Source: Euzebyella marina
GTDB taxonomy: Bacteria; Bacteroidota; Bacteroidia; Flavobacteriales; Flavobacteriaceae
Assembly (NCBI RefSeq): GCF_014855515.1
Contig: NZ_JACYFK010000007.1
Coordinates: forward strand, 40,569-104,568
Length of the DNA stretch: 64,000 nt
Direction of reading: 5' to 3'
The notes below the pieces were generated by a model, which was given only the letters and a program-made list of their open reading frames with translations, ran no database searches and had not been told where the DNA came from. Position 1 is the stretch's first letter. The number at the start of each line of letters is the position of its first letter. The translations under genes and the position numbers were made by a program. Positions 36,051-45,415 of this stretch are shown here, one piece after another.

Positions 36051-37127
36051 TTACTTTGGAATTTGAACCTTAAAACAAGCGCCTTTGCCTTTGTTGTTTA
36101 TTGCTTCAATATGACCTCGATGTGCAGATACAATTCCATGGACCACACTTAGTCCCAACCCGGAACCCTCGCCCGTGGGTTTAGTCGTAAAGAAAGGTTC
36201 AAAAATTTTTTCATGGGCATCTTTATTAATTCCAGATCCTTCATCGCTTACACTTATTAAAATAGACTCCTTATCTTCGTTGACCTCTATCGTGACCAAT
36301 CCATTTTTTGGCGAAAAATATATGGCGTTCATAATTAAATTAAAAATGATTTGAGTCAACTGTATAATATCGACTTTCACAAAGATTTCATTTTTTTTGG
36401 TCGTGAAAAGGCATTTTATTTCTTCTTTTCTAAAGGTCGCATCCAATAGATCAATGGCCCCCTTGATATGTGGTATGATATCAACTTGCTTTTTTTCATG
36501 TGGCATTTCACAAGCAAAGAACATTAGCTTTTTAACGACCTCCCTAGTAAAAATCGAATTTTGAATTATCTTATCAATGTCGCCAGTATCCAAATTCAAG
36601 TTTTCCAAATCGGACTTCAGCAGCTCTGCAAAGCCAAGAATGTTAGCCAGAGGTGTATTCATCTCGTGGGCAATCCCCGCTGTTATTTCTCCTAATATTG
36701 TCAATCGGTCCGCCCTCTCCATTTGCCTCATCAAGGATCGTTCACTTTTTTGAATTTCCAACTTTTCCAAGAGATTACCAACTTTTAAGGCAATGTTATC
36801 CAATAATGGTTGTTCTTCCTTCAAGAACTCCTTATCTGGATTCTGTAGGCGAGCTTGCAATTTCCCTTCGATACGATTGAACACTTTGATATTGGAACTG
36901 ATAGTTTCACCCATCTTTAATATGCCCGTAAAGACCTCCATCTTCGAAGTTCTTATCAAAATCTCTGTTTGTGATGGATAACGAAAGCCATTTTTCACAC
37001 ATTTAGCAATGGCCTGAAGTACTTCGAGCATTTGTTCCTCTGAGGCATTGACTATTATGGAAGAAACCTCATATAGACAAGTCAGTTCCTTTATTCTTTC
37101 ATTTAAAGCTTCTTCGGTTGGGTTCAT
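36051..37127 (-). CDS. Sensor histidine kinase, soluble
   Basis: 358 residues without membrane helices. The N-terminal ~120 residues look like a GAF-type sensor (IKELTCLYEVSSIIVNASEE; CVKNGFRYPSQTEILIRTSK). A coiled linker leads to the H box IAHEMNTPLANILGFAELL (~150) and a complete HATPase: N box IIFNLIMNAIYF, G1 DEGSGIN, G2 GEGSGLGLSVVHG. It should phosphorylate the NtrC-type regulator encoded directly after it. The signal is cytoplasmic and unknown. Confidence 0.93.
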   Translation of the reverse strand: MNPTEEALNERIKELTCLYEVSSIIVNASEEQMLEVLQAIAKCVKNGFRYPSQTEILIRTSKMEVFTGILKMGETISSNIKVFNRIEGKLQARLQNPDKEFLKEEQPLLDNIALKVGNLLEKLEIQKSERSLMRQMERADRLTILGEITAGIAHEMNTPLANILGFAELLKSDLENLNLDTGDIDKIIQNSIFTREVVKKLMFFACEMPHEKKQVDIIPHIKGAIDLLDATFRKEEIKCLFTTKKNEIFVKVDIIQLTQIIFNLIMNAIYFSPKNGLVTIEVNEDKESILISVSDEGSGINKDAHEKIFEPFFTTKPTGEGSGLGLSVVHGIVSAHRGHIEAINNKGKGACFKVQIPK

Positions 37128-37236
37128 TGCTTATGTTTTTGAAATTCGTATTGCCCGCTATACAATACAGATCAGAGTTAAGTGAATGTTTCTGGAAATA
37201 CAAAATAAAATCCTCTCGGAATCAACGGCCAAGACC

Positions 37237-38538
37237 TTAAGCTTCAGCTTTCCTATTTTTAGTTGTTGCCAATATGCAATAACCTACCATTGCGGAAAGT
37301 CCTGAACCTAATAAAATTCCTATTTTAGCCGAATTAAGATAAAGGGATGATTCAAAAGCCAGATTGGCTATAAAAAAAGCCATGGTAAAACCAATACCTG
37401 CCAAAAAGGAGACACCAAAAATTTGGCGTTGACCAATATCCCCTGGCACAACAAGCCATTTTAACTTTTCTGCAATGTATACTACAAGGCTAACCCCAAA
37501 TCCCTTTCCCAACAAAAGTGCAAGGGTTATATTGATAGCAAGAACATAGTCTATTTCCCCCAAATCTTTAAGGCTTATACCTGCGTTGGCCAACGCAAAT
37601 ATAGGTACTATAAAGTAGGCTACCCATCCGTGTAGGTTATGTTCCAAACTTTGAAGGGGAGACCGAAACTTGACCATAAAATGTTCCATTCTGCCCAATT
37701 GATTTAATTGCCCACTTGATAGGACAGGTTTTGACAACACCCTAGCATCTTGTATATCTCTGTAAATTTCTTCAAAGTGGCCCATAAATGCGGGAGTCTT
37801 TATTGTTTGGCGCACTGGAACACAGAATGCCATCAAAATTCCTGCCAGCGTTGGATGAACACCGGCCTTTAAAAATAAAAACCAAACTACTATCCCCGAG
37901 AAAGTCAACAGAAATTTGGAGTAATAACCTTTATAGGCCAAGAAGTACAAAAGTCCTAAAATCAAAAAGGCGGTCAATAACATAGAAATTTGGATAGTCC
38001 CAGTATAAAACAACGCAATCACCATGACAGCCCCAAGATCGTCCACAATGGCAAAAGCGGTCAAGAATATTTTCAGGTTCATCGGAACCTTATTTCCAAG
38101 CATGTTCAAGATTGCCAAAGAGAACGCAATATCGGTCGCCATTGGGATACCCCAGGCCAACTCAGTTTCTGAATTTTGGTTGAAGGCCAAAAAAACACAA
38201 ATCGGTACTAACATACCTCCAATAGCCCCGAACAAAGGAAAAGCAACTTTTCTTACCGAATTTAGTTCCCCGATCAGTACTTCTCTTTTAATTTCCAAGC
38301 CTATCAAAAAAAAGAAAATGGCCATGAGTCCATCATTGATCCATAAAAAAAGTGGCTTGGAAAATTCATATGTTTCAGTGATAATGCCCAAGCGAAACTT
38401 CCATAAATTAAAATAGCTTGCGGAGAAAGGAGAATTTGCCCAAAAAAGAGCGATAAGGGTAGCTAATATTAATAAAAGTCCACCTAAACTTTCAATTTTA
38501 ATAAAGTTTTGAAAAGGTGAAAGAATTTTTTTCAACAT
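37237..38538 (-). CDS. nhaA: NhaA-type Na+/H+ antiporter
   Basis: 433 residues from ATG 38536-38538 (MLKKILSPFQNF); the upstream ATG at 38574 adds an unlikely extension. About 12 membrane helices; the NhaA signatures NDGLMAIFFFLIGLEIKREV, WGIPMATDIAFSLAIL and FAIVDDLGAVMVIALFY (the Asp-Asp ion-binding pair) are all present. It exports Na+ in exchange for protons and supports salt and pH tolerance. It lies 109 bases upstream of the two-component pair but has its own leader. Confidence 0.95.
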   Translation of the reverse strand: MLKKILSPFQNFIKIESLGGLLLILATLIALFWANSPFSASYFNLWKFRLGIITETYEFSKPLFLWINDGLMAIFFFLIGLEIKREVLIGELNSVRKVAFPLFGAIGGMLVPICVFLAFNQNSETELAWGIPMATDIAFSLAILNMLGNKVPMNLKIFLTAFAIVDDLGAVMVIALFYTGTIQISMLLTAFLILGLLYFLAYKGYYSKFLLTFSGIVVWFLFLKAGVHPTLAGILMAFCVPVRQTIKTPAFMGHFEEIYRDIQDARVLSKPVLSSGQLNQLGRMEHFMVKFRSPLQSLEHNLHGWVAYFIVPIFALANAGISLKDLGEIDYVLAINITLALLLGKGFGVSLVVYIAEKLKWLVVPGDIGQRQIFGVSFLAGIGFTMAFFIANLAFESSLYLNSAKIGILLGSGLSAMVGYCILATTKNRKAEA

Positions 38539-38816
38539 AGAATTTAGTTGGAAGAAAAGAAATAATTTGCCCACGGACGGTATTGTAACCTGGACTTACC
38601 AATTAAAGAATGACTTTGTACAATTTCAAGGCCATTTATCATATATAGGAGTATATTTTCCTAATTTTCTAATTTTCAGTGAAATATAGTTTGCGTTTAA
38701 ATTTGGAGATGGGTAGTTATTGCCCAAAGGGTAAGAATTACTCTCTGAACATACCATTGGATGTAGTTAGTTAGGAAATCACCGGGAACAGGGTATAGTT
38801 GTTTTACTCTAGTTAA

Positions 38817-39452
38817 TTATATTTTTTCACCCGAGGAATTTCCTTTTATGCGTTGAAGTTTCGTTTTGGCCGGTCTAATGGCCCAATGTAATGTTTTAAG
38901 AAACCTTCCTTTAGAGGGATAGGTTCTGTTCGGGGTTAAATTATTAAAAAACAATGCAACAACAAACATTATGGATACCCCACTCAATACCGGAAAAAGA
39001 ACGTACCAATAACCCAGAGAAGTTATTTTTTCTGAACCGATGACTGCAATTAATGCAGTCGCACCCCCAGGTGGGTGTAGGGTTTTTGAAATTTGCATGA
39101 CCAAGATGGATATGGCCACGGACAAAGCTGCCGCCAACCATAAAATGTCACCTAAAAGAAGAGCTACACTTACACCGACAATTGCACTGAAAATATGTCC
39201 TCCCATCAAATTTCTGGGTTGGGCCAACGGGCTATGTATAGCTCCGTAAATCAGCACACCAGTGGCCCCAAAGGAACCGATCAGTAAAACATTATCGCCA
39301 TGGGACAAATATTGCGATTGGACAAAACCGATGAGCCCAATTCCGCAAAAAGATCCCACAAATGACCAAAAAAGTTCCTTAGGCTCTAACAAAGTTTCTC
39401 GGTATACAATGTACCTTCCTATCCGATAACTTCTATTAAATACATTCTTCAT
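38817..39452 (-). CDS. HPP-family membrane protein
   Basis: 211 residues from ATG 39450-39452 (MKNVFNRSYRIGRY). Four membrane segments and the HPP signature: QPRNLMGGHIFSAIVGVSVA and KTLHPPGGATALIAVIG. HPP proteins are integral membrane proteins, some of them shown to carry nitrite in cyanobacteria and plastids. No CBS domains are attached. Its position between nhaA and the SYLF/APC group suggests part of the stress and transport set. Confidence 0.88.
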   Translation of the reverse strand: MKNVFNRSYRIGRYIVYRETLLEPKELFWSFVGSFCGIGLIGFVQSQYLSHGDNVLLIGSFGATGVLIYGAIHSPLAQPRNLMGGHIFSAIVGVSVALLLGDILWLAAALSVAISILVMQISKTLHPPGGATALIAVIGSEKITSLGYWYVLFPVLSGVSIMFVVALFFNNLTPNRTYPSKGRFLKTLHWAIRPAKTKLQRIKGNSSGEKI

Positions 39453-39485
39453 ACAGGATGGCAAAAATAGAAATCTCAGCCTCAA

Positions 39486-39901
39486 CTCTAAAAAAATTCT
39501 ATGATGTATCTAAGTATTTCGAAAGGGGTGGTAGATTCCATTTCTCATTTAAATCACCCTAATTAAGTTTATTGAGAGATATATTGATTAATGTTCTTAA
39601 GTTTGGGTTGTAGACCATAATCTGTTTTGGCGATAAAAATAGTGGTGAATTGAATTTTTTTATTCGGCAACTTGCTTACTTAAAGTAAATGAGCGAAGCT
39701 TTTCTAAATACAATATTCCTAAAATAGGCTGGTAATCTTCTCCATATTTTTTAATAGATTCCAAATTAGATGGAAATATTTCATTCTTCGCTCCATTTTC
39801 TCCAGAGGGATATGGTTAATAACGGTTTACTTTTTTTTATCCAAATCGATTTTATCATCTTTTAATGATTTCACAAAAGCAGAAAATAAAATGGTATTGA
39901 T
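39486..39901. other. Intergenic region before the repeat cluster at 40 kb
   Basis: No gene recognised in about 400 bases; short interrupted frames only. Repeat copy B begins at 39902. Confidence 0.4.
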
Positions 39902-40036
39902 AATCCATTTTTTGAACTTTCCACTAAGTTACGATTTCTAAATAATCAATTGTAGAAAATGGGGAAGGCTACATTTTTAGGGAGGGCTACAGCAGGAATG
40001 GGGCATAGTGACGTTGCCATCGTTTTATTGAACTTT
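39902..40036 (-). repeat. Cassette repeat copies B (type 1) and B' (core)
   Basis: B (39902-39973) is a full long copy with arms TGTAG and CTACA. B' (40018-40036) is the core TCGTTTTATTGAACTTT only. The 44 bases between them hold an ATG at the core but no gene, so this looks like an empty unit. The RhuM-Fic stop (restored frame) is 4 bases from B'. Confidence 0.8.
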
Positions 40037-40039
40037 AAT

Positions 40040-41006
40040 TTAATTACCCCTATTTAAAACACTTATCACCAAACGTTTTACCGTTTCCATTTCTTCGGGC
40101 TTACTGGAAGCAATGAATAGAGTTAAACTTGCCAAGGTTATCATTACTGATAATTACTTTGCCATTTTGAGAAACAAGCATACTGTTAGCGCTTAGGAAT
40201 TTAAGAAAACATGCCGCTGCTATTCGCTTATTACCATCAACAAAGGAATGGTTTTTAGTAATCAGGTATAGCAAAGTGGCAGCTTTTTCTTCTATGGTTG
40301 GATAAAAATCCTCAATTCCGAAACCTTTTGTAATCTGTGCGATGGAGCTCTGAAAGTTTTTGTCCTTTTCCTTTCCAAAAACTTCAGAATCAAATTTAGT
40401 TGACATCTGTTGTATAAGTACTTGGTATTCCTCTATGCTAGGAAATATGGCTTCTTTTTTAGTTAGGCCTTTCTTGTCCAAGCTCTCGTGATCGTAGTCA
40501 TCCAATAGTTCCAAACCCTGGGAAAACAGTTTCAGCCATTCATTACTTTCATGGTTTGACTTTTCTTCCATTGCCCTGCCCAATATCGAAATACCGTTTC
40601 TAAGTATTTGTATTTCCTCTTCCTTTTGGGCTAACCTGTTTTCATTGACAACATAACCCTTGACTAGATATTCTTTTAGCGTACGGGTAGCCCATATTCT
40701 AAATTGGGTTCCCTGTTTCGAATTTACTCGGTAGCCAACTGAAATTATTGCGTCTAAATTGTAGAATAAAACTTTACGTTTTACATGTCTATTACCTTCT
40801 TTCTGAACTACCGAGTATTTCTCGGTAGTTGCTTTTTTATCCAATTCCTTGGTGGTAAAGATATTTTTCAAATGTAGGCCAATGGTATCGGTATCTTTAT
40901 CAAACAACTCCGCCATTTGTTTTTGATTTAACCAAATGGTGTCATTATCCAACCGAATTTCTATGCTTGGTTTATCATCGTATAAAATAATCTCCCCCCT
41001 ATTCAT
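40040..41006 (-). pseudogene. RhuM/Fic-Doc fusion protein, frameshifted near the C-terminus
   Basis: The intact frame 40101-41006 gives 301 residues: an N-terminal RhuM-type virulence domain (IWLNQKQMAELFDKDTDTIG, NLDAIISVGYRVNSKQGTQF) and a C-terminal Fic/Doc domain with SFVDGNKRIAAACFLKFL (~255-272; the Fic HxFxDGNGR motif in Doc-like form). After NDNLG the frame yields an odd tail, but the +1 frame gives ASLTLFIASSKPEEMETVKR and stops at 40040, the usual end of this family. One extra T near 40134 explains it. Only the last helices are affected, so activity might survive. It is a unit between repeats C and B'. Confidence 0.75.
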
Positions 41007-41160
41007 CCTGTTTTAGGCTAAAGGTAAGAATCAAAAAAAGAACAAATTAACAATGCATTGCGATTAATGACCCTTTTAAGGATATTAAAATCACATTCTC
41101 TAAGCATTTAATCATTAATAATATTGTTCCTCATTAGGATTTTTACGTGACTACTTCCTT

Positions 41161-41215
41161 GGTTGGTTACTTAGTCGCTGACTTGTTCGGTTACTTGTTC
41201 GCTACTTGTTCGGTT
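41161..41215 (-). repeat. Short tandem repeats encoding Gln-Val repeats (remnant)
   Basis: Five units of about 12 bases (CGAACAAGTAAC-like). On the minus strand they read SEQVTEQVSD and then a stop, the (EQV-T/S)n pattern found near the ends of some Bacteroidota AlbA-type DNA-binding proteins. It is a gene relic directly after repeat C, with a longer copy at 62325-62424. Confidence 0.55.
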
Positions 41216-41227
41216 TGTATTCTTGAG

Positions 41228-41263
41228 AATCGTTTTTTGAACTTTCTCAAAATTAGGAAGGCA
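41228..41263 (-). repeat. Cassette repeat copy C
   Basis: Core AATCGTTTTTTGAACTTT on the plus strand followed by a shortened spacer and GGAAGGC, a remnant of the long form. The minus-strand sequence after it is shared with the region after copy O. Confidence 0.7.
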
Positions 41264-41641
41264 GATGTAATAAATGTAAGACATCGAATAAAGCTACAAT
41301 GTCTTAAAAATCAGTAAATACTATTATCAAATACAATTAGTTCTGATCCTAAATCCCGGTCTATGCTTAAGCTATCAACAACTGTATAAGATATTGAACC
41401 TTTCCTTCGTAATCTATTCGAAAACGAAAGTTCATCAAGAATTTTTAGCATGATGTCATAATTCTTTATCTCATTTCCATCTATCTGGTTGTTGGCCACG
41501 TAAAAATTTAATTTATCGATTAATTCTTGCTTTCTTTTTTCAAAATAAGATCTCTATATAAAAAGATCGTATGCCCTCTAAAGAGAAAAACCCTCCAAAA
41601 AGATGTCCGTTCAAAAATCATTTTATGAAATGGATTGTGGA
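41264..41641. other. Region with a doubtful short ORF
   Basis: A minus-strand frame at 41311-41499 (62 residues, MANNQIDGNEIKNYD) is open further upstream but without a better start, and no family is recognised. It may be a gene fragment. Nothing else is seen. Confidence 0.3.
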
Positions 41642-42184
41642 TTAAAGATTATCAATGGATGTATAATCGAATTTCTGTCCTCCTACGGAAACATCCGCCA
41701 TCAACCCTTTCTTAGGTTTTGCAAAAACAATTACGCCGTCATCATAATTGGCATCTATCGAAGCCCCTTCGTGAAGTGCTACAGCTTTTGCTTCAGCGGA
41801 GAGCTCCAGCTCACCTTGCTTAAACTCGTTCAAAGCCTCCTCGGTCTCAAAAAAGATTACTTGGGTAATCGCTTGTCCTCCCGCTTGAAGTCCTACATCG
41901 ACTTTCTTTAGGTCGGCCATTCCAACCACTTCACCGTTCTCATATACTACCCCATTGCCGGACGCTCCGCCGATAATCAAGCCACCTTCTCCAACATTGG
42001 GAAAAATTGCATATCCTGTTGAATTTTCAAAGTAACCATCTAGTTTATCATTATCGGTTTGCAGTATCACCTTAGCTTTTTCGGCATCTGCCATGACTTC
42101 TTGGTCTACCTTTTCTTGAGCATTCGTTGTGACGGTTAAAAACAGCGTAAAAGATAGGATGCACATATCTCTAAAATTTTTCAT
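41642..42184 (-). CDS. SYLF/YSC84-domain exported protein
   Basis: 180 residues with a signal peptide (CILSFTLFLTVTTNA). The SYLF domain fills the mature part: AEKAKVILQTDNDKLDGYFE, GYAIFPNVGEGGLIIGGASG, GVVYENGEVVGMADLKKVDV and the end DVSVGGQKFDY. SYLF domains bind phosphoinositides in eukaryotes; the bacterial forms are periplasmic and tied to envelope stress, mechanism unknown. It is a single gene, with a 540-base leader region on the far side. Confidence 0.92.
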   Translation of the reverse strand: MKNFRDMCILSFTLFLTVTTNAQEKVDQEVMADAEKAKVILQTDNDKLDGYFENSTGYAIFPNVGEGGLIIGGASGNGVVYENGEVVGMADLKKVDVGLQAGGQAITQVIFFETEEALNEFKQGELELSAEAKAVALHEGASIDANYDDGVIVFAKPKKGLMADVSVGGQKFDYTSIDNL

Positions 42185-42334
42185 GGTATAAAATTTATAT
42201 TATTAATAGATTAAATTTGGCTGCCATTTCTTAGCTGCCAAATGACTAAAGGCAAGTAAATAAAATCTGAATGTAAAAATTGTTTGGATTACAGGTTTTC
42301 TTTGCTCTATCACTGATACAACTAAACAACCATC

Positions 42335-42357
42335 GGCTAGAAGTTACCATTCTAGCC
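42335..42357. terminator. 8-bp hairpin upstream of the SYLF gene
   Basis: GGCTAGAA (42335-42342) and TTCTAGCC (42350-42357) form a perfect stem with a 7-base loop in a gene-free stretch (42185-42752). No T tract follows, so it may instead be a binding site. Nothing else is evident in this gap. Confidence 0.4.
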
Positions 42358-42752
42358 AGCATTGATTATCAGTTTTATGGCTGTTGTACGGGACTGGATT
42401 CTTATCAATATGTATTGGACGTATCCGTAGGATATTATTGATAGACTAATCTCACTTTTGAGTTGTGTTTTAATCGATTGGTATTATACCAGAAGGTGAA
42501 TATGGAGAATGTACAAGAATTGCTAAATCTATAGGCAGTTTTTTTTCAAATCTGAGTGTACACCTTTTTATCCTTCTAATAAGGCCCTAAGATTACGCTC
42601 AAGAAGGATATCCAACAGTCAATTCTACCTATATAAATGGCCAATCATTAATAAGACGGGTGCCATAAATTGGCATTTACCAATCAGCTCAATTTCTTGA
42701 TGAATTCAGCAATCTTAATCATTCTGTATCAAGTAATTTGCTCACATAGAAC

Positions 42753-44000
42753 ATGGGTATGGCGAAAAATAAACTTAGTAGATCCTTGAATTTTTATGAC
42801 ATTTTAATGTTCGGTGTTGGGGGGATTGTAGGTGCCGGAATATATGCAATCATTGGTCAGGCAGCAGGATTAAGTGGAAATATGCTCTGGTTAAGTTTTA
42901 CCATTGCGGCAATTGTAGCATTGCTCACCGCCTTATCCTATGCAGAATTTGTAAGTCGTTTTCCCGATGCCGGAGGCAGCTTTGAATACATTAAACACGG
43001 TATAGGGGAAAAAACAGCCTTGGTCATGTCCATTTTTATGGCCTTCACCGGAATTATTGCACCCGCGGCCATCGCAATTAGTTTTGCTGAATACTTGAAC
43101 AGACTCGTTGAAATTCCGCATTGGATCGCCATCATTGGGATTATAATACTCATGTCAATGTTCAATATTTTGGGTTCAAAGCAAAGCTCTTATTATAATA
43201 CTATTGCCACGATAGTCACACTTTTAGGATTGGGGACAGTGGTCATATTCACTATACCGGACTGGAGCACCTTAGAACTTTTTAAGATGGGAGAAAGCGG
43301 TATAACGGGAGTCTTATCGGGGTCCGCACTCATATTTTTTAGCTATGTTGGTTTTGAAGATTTAGTAAAAATGGCCGAGGAAACAAAAAACCCAAAAAAG
43401 AATATGCCCAGAGGAGTTTTGATGAGCGGAATTATAGTACTCATCATATATGTCGCAATTGCCATTAGTAGCCTTAGCACCTTTAGTGCCATAGAATTGA
43501 GTGAAAAAGAGGGACCACTCGCTGCGGTCATAGAATCTCAATGGGGACAGATTGGTGGTATTATTTTAGTAGTTGTGGCACTATTTGCTACCAGTAAAAC
43601 CATACTGAGCAATATTCTAGGTACCTCGCGACTTCTCTATGATGTCGCCCGCGACAGTGAAATCAAATGGTTAAAAAAGTTTACCACCTTGGAAGGCTTC
43701 GGGCAAAACACTCCTAATTACGCTATTGCCGCAATTGCGCTGACCACCATTGCTTTTGGGCTTATTGGTGATTTAAAAATAGTCGCATCGATCAGCAACA
43801 TTTTCGTCTTTTCAGTTTTCGGGATGGTCAATATCTCTATGGTGAGATATAGAATGAAATATAAAGAGCAATCTGAGAAAGATATCTTTAAAATTCCATT
43901 GAATTATAACAATATCCCGATTCCAACCTTATTGGCCATAGCCAGTATTTTGGTTCTTTTCGGTTTCAATATTTATAATCTTTATCAAGGTAATACATAA
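42753..44000 (+). CDS. APC-superfamily amino acid permease
   Basis: 415 residues and about 12 membrane helices. The first helix carries the substrate-binding motif MFGVGGIVGAGIYAIIG. Helix 6 has IFFSYVGFEDLVKMAEETKN, typical of APC transporters. LSKFT-type loops and the end VLFGFNIYNLYQGN fit the family. It is shorter than CAT-type transporters and lacks a C-terminal USP domain. It likely imports an amino acid; the specificity is unknown. In the stress cluster it may serve pH or nitrogen balance together with the dehydrogenase. Confidence 0.92.
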   Translation: MGMAKNKLSRSLNFYDILMFGVGGIVGAGIYAIIGQAAGLSGNMLWLSFTIAAIVALLTALSYAEFVSRFPDAGGSFEYIKHGIGEKTALVMSIFMAFTGIIAPAAIAISFAEYLNRLVEIPHWIAIIGIIILMSMFNILGSKQSSYYNTIATIVTLLGLGTVVIFTIPDWSTLELFKMGESGITGVLSGSALIFFSYVGFEDLVKMAEETKNPKKNMPRGVLMSGIIVLIIYVAIAISSLSTFSAIELSEKEGPLAAVIESQWGQIGGIILVVVALFATSKTILSNILGTSRLLYDVARDSEIKWLKKFTTLEGFGQNTPNYAIAAIALTTIAFGLIGDLKIVASISNIFVFSVFGMVNISMVRYRMKYKEQSEKDIFKIPLNYNNIPIPTLLAIASILVLFGFNIYNLYQGNT

Positions 44001-44027
44001 ATTAAATCCCGTAAGTTCCGTTACGGG

Positions 44028-44498
44028 TCAAATCTTGTTGTCCAGAAGACCAAAGGCGATATTGACCAGTACAACCGCTACAGTAAAAAAGATTAGATTC
44101 GTAACCATATAGAATGCCGCTATACAACCGGCAGCTGCACTACACCAAACGGTAGCGGCCGTAGTTAGACCTTTTACCGTATTTTTCCTTTTAAGGATAA
44201 CGCCAGCACCTAAAAAGCCGATACCCGTTACTACCTGACCTAACACCCTTGTTACATCGATAAAATCCTTGCCCGTAAATTCAAGTGATAGAATTACAAA
44301 TGCGCAGGCGCCCGCAGATACCAACGTATTCGTTTTAAGTCCGGCGTCTTTGCCTTTATATTCCCGTTCCATACCGATTAATAGCCCTGACAGAACGGAA
44401 AGTATTATTCTGAAAAGAAAAGCTGTATCAATAGACCAATCCGGTTCCATCAAGCGTGTTCCTAGAAATAGTGTATTTAATTCGATAAATATGGTCAT
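44028..44498 (-). CDS. mgtC: MgtC/SapB-family membrane protein
   Basis: 156 residues. The MgtC N-terminal domain is complete: RIILSVLSGLLIGMEREYKG, GLKTNTLVSAGACAFVILSL, RVLGQVVTGIGFLGAGVILK and KGLTTAATVWCSAAAGCIAA, with four to five membrane helices. The C-terminal soluble ACT-like domain of MgtC is absent, as in SapB forms. MgtC proteins influence magnesium limitation survival and ATP synthase control. It is convergent with the permease gene. Confidence 0.92.
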   Translation of the reverse strand: MTIFIELNTLFLGTRLMEPDWSIDTAFLFRIILSVLSGLLIGMEREYKGKDAGLKTNTLVSAGACAFVILSLEFTGKDFIDVTRVLGQVVTGIGFLGAGVILKRKNTVKGLTTAATVWCSAAAGCIAAFYMVTNLIFFTVAVVLVNIAFGLLDNKI

Positions 44499-44684
44499 GT
44501 CGCTAACAATAAGTTCTTATTAAATATTTAGTTTTTATGAGTCAAACACCAAGGCCACGCTATACCATCGAAATTGTTCGTTGGAAGCCAGCGGTTGACC
44601 AAGGGAATCTAAAAATATAATTAGGTTCATATAAATCTACGGTGCACGCTGATATGTATGGTTTTAATCGCTTTTTAAATAGAA

Positions 44685-44715
44685 AAAAAGGAACTGAAGA
44701 ATTCAGTTCCTTTTT
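44685..44715 (-). terminator. Terminator of the dodecin gene
   Basis: AAAAAGGAACTGAA and TTCAGTTCCTTTTT form a 14-bp stem with a 3-base loop. On the minus strand a run of T follows. It lies 64 bases past the dodecin stop. Confidence 0.85.
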
Positions 44716-44779
44716 GATCGCATCAAGCTCTTCCTTGAAATAAAAGAAATGTACTTGACTCTAGTGGGACGTTGACATC

Positions 44780-44992
44780 TTAGCTTTTCTGACTATCGAC
44801 CACAAAGGATATTTTTGCATTGACGCCGTAAGAGGCTATTGCATCGTTCTCAACTTTGGCATTCATCTCTTTAATATACACCGACTGGATATTCTTTACA
44901 CTTTTCGCAGCTTCTTTGACCGCATTGGCAGCCGCATCATCAAAGGATTTTTCAGATGTCGCTAATACTTCGATTACTTTTACTATTTCCAT
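44780..44992 (-). CDS. Dodecin
   Basis: 70 residues from ATG 44990-44992 (MEIVKVIEVLATSEKSFDDA). The dodecin pattern is complete: a first strand, the helix DAAANAVKEAAKSVKNI, then SVYIKEMNAKVENDAIASYG and the last strand AKISFVVDSQ. Dodecins assemble into dodecamers that bind flavin or related cofactors and serve as storage or protection. The longer frame to 45058 has no dodecin sequence upstream. It is monocistronic with its own terminator. Confidence 0.93.
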   Translation of the reverse strand: MEIVKVIEVLATSEKSFDDAAANAVKEAAKSVKNIQSVYIKEMNAKVENDAIASYGVNAKISFVVDSQKS

Positions 44993-45415
44993 TTGAAAAT
45001 TAATTTTAAATTTAACATTTGGTCGCATCTCCGCAACCCTTATACTCTCAAATTTCAATAAAAATATTTGCGATGATCAACGTAAAACAGTGAATAATTA
45101 TCTTTATTCCTTTCATTGACCATGCTCCTAAGTGCAACATAAGTATTTGGAAGCTTCCGCTTGTCAGAACTGCTCAGTTATTAAAAAATTCATGAAAAAT
45201 AATGGGATTTACATCGTAACCGATTATTGTGTACCAAAAATGGATGAGATAGTCAAGGACTATCTGATCGTAAGGGGAGTACTGGATAGACCCATTCATA
45301 AAGAACCTCTATTGAACATGTTGTCCAAAGGGACCGGCGGAACACATTCCGTTCGGGTTTAATTTATGGTCGGACACGGGCCATTCCTACAACTTGGCCT
45401 TTGTTCCGTCCTGTC

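Noticed and set aside
41161..41215. Regular short repeats as a CRISPR array
   Set aside because: Units are 11-12 bases, without spacers, and encode EQV repeats; no cas genes.
42933..43531. Minus-strand ORFs in the permease gene
   Set aside because: Antisense to twelve well-formed membrane helices; shadows.
45132..45362. 76-residue plus-strand ORF
   Set aside because: No domain, signal or context; starts in the dodecin leader. Possible but unsupported.
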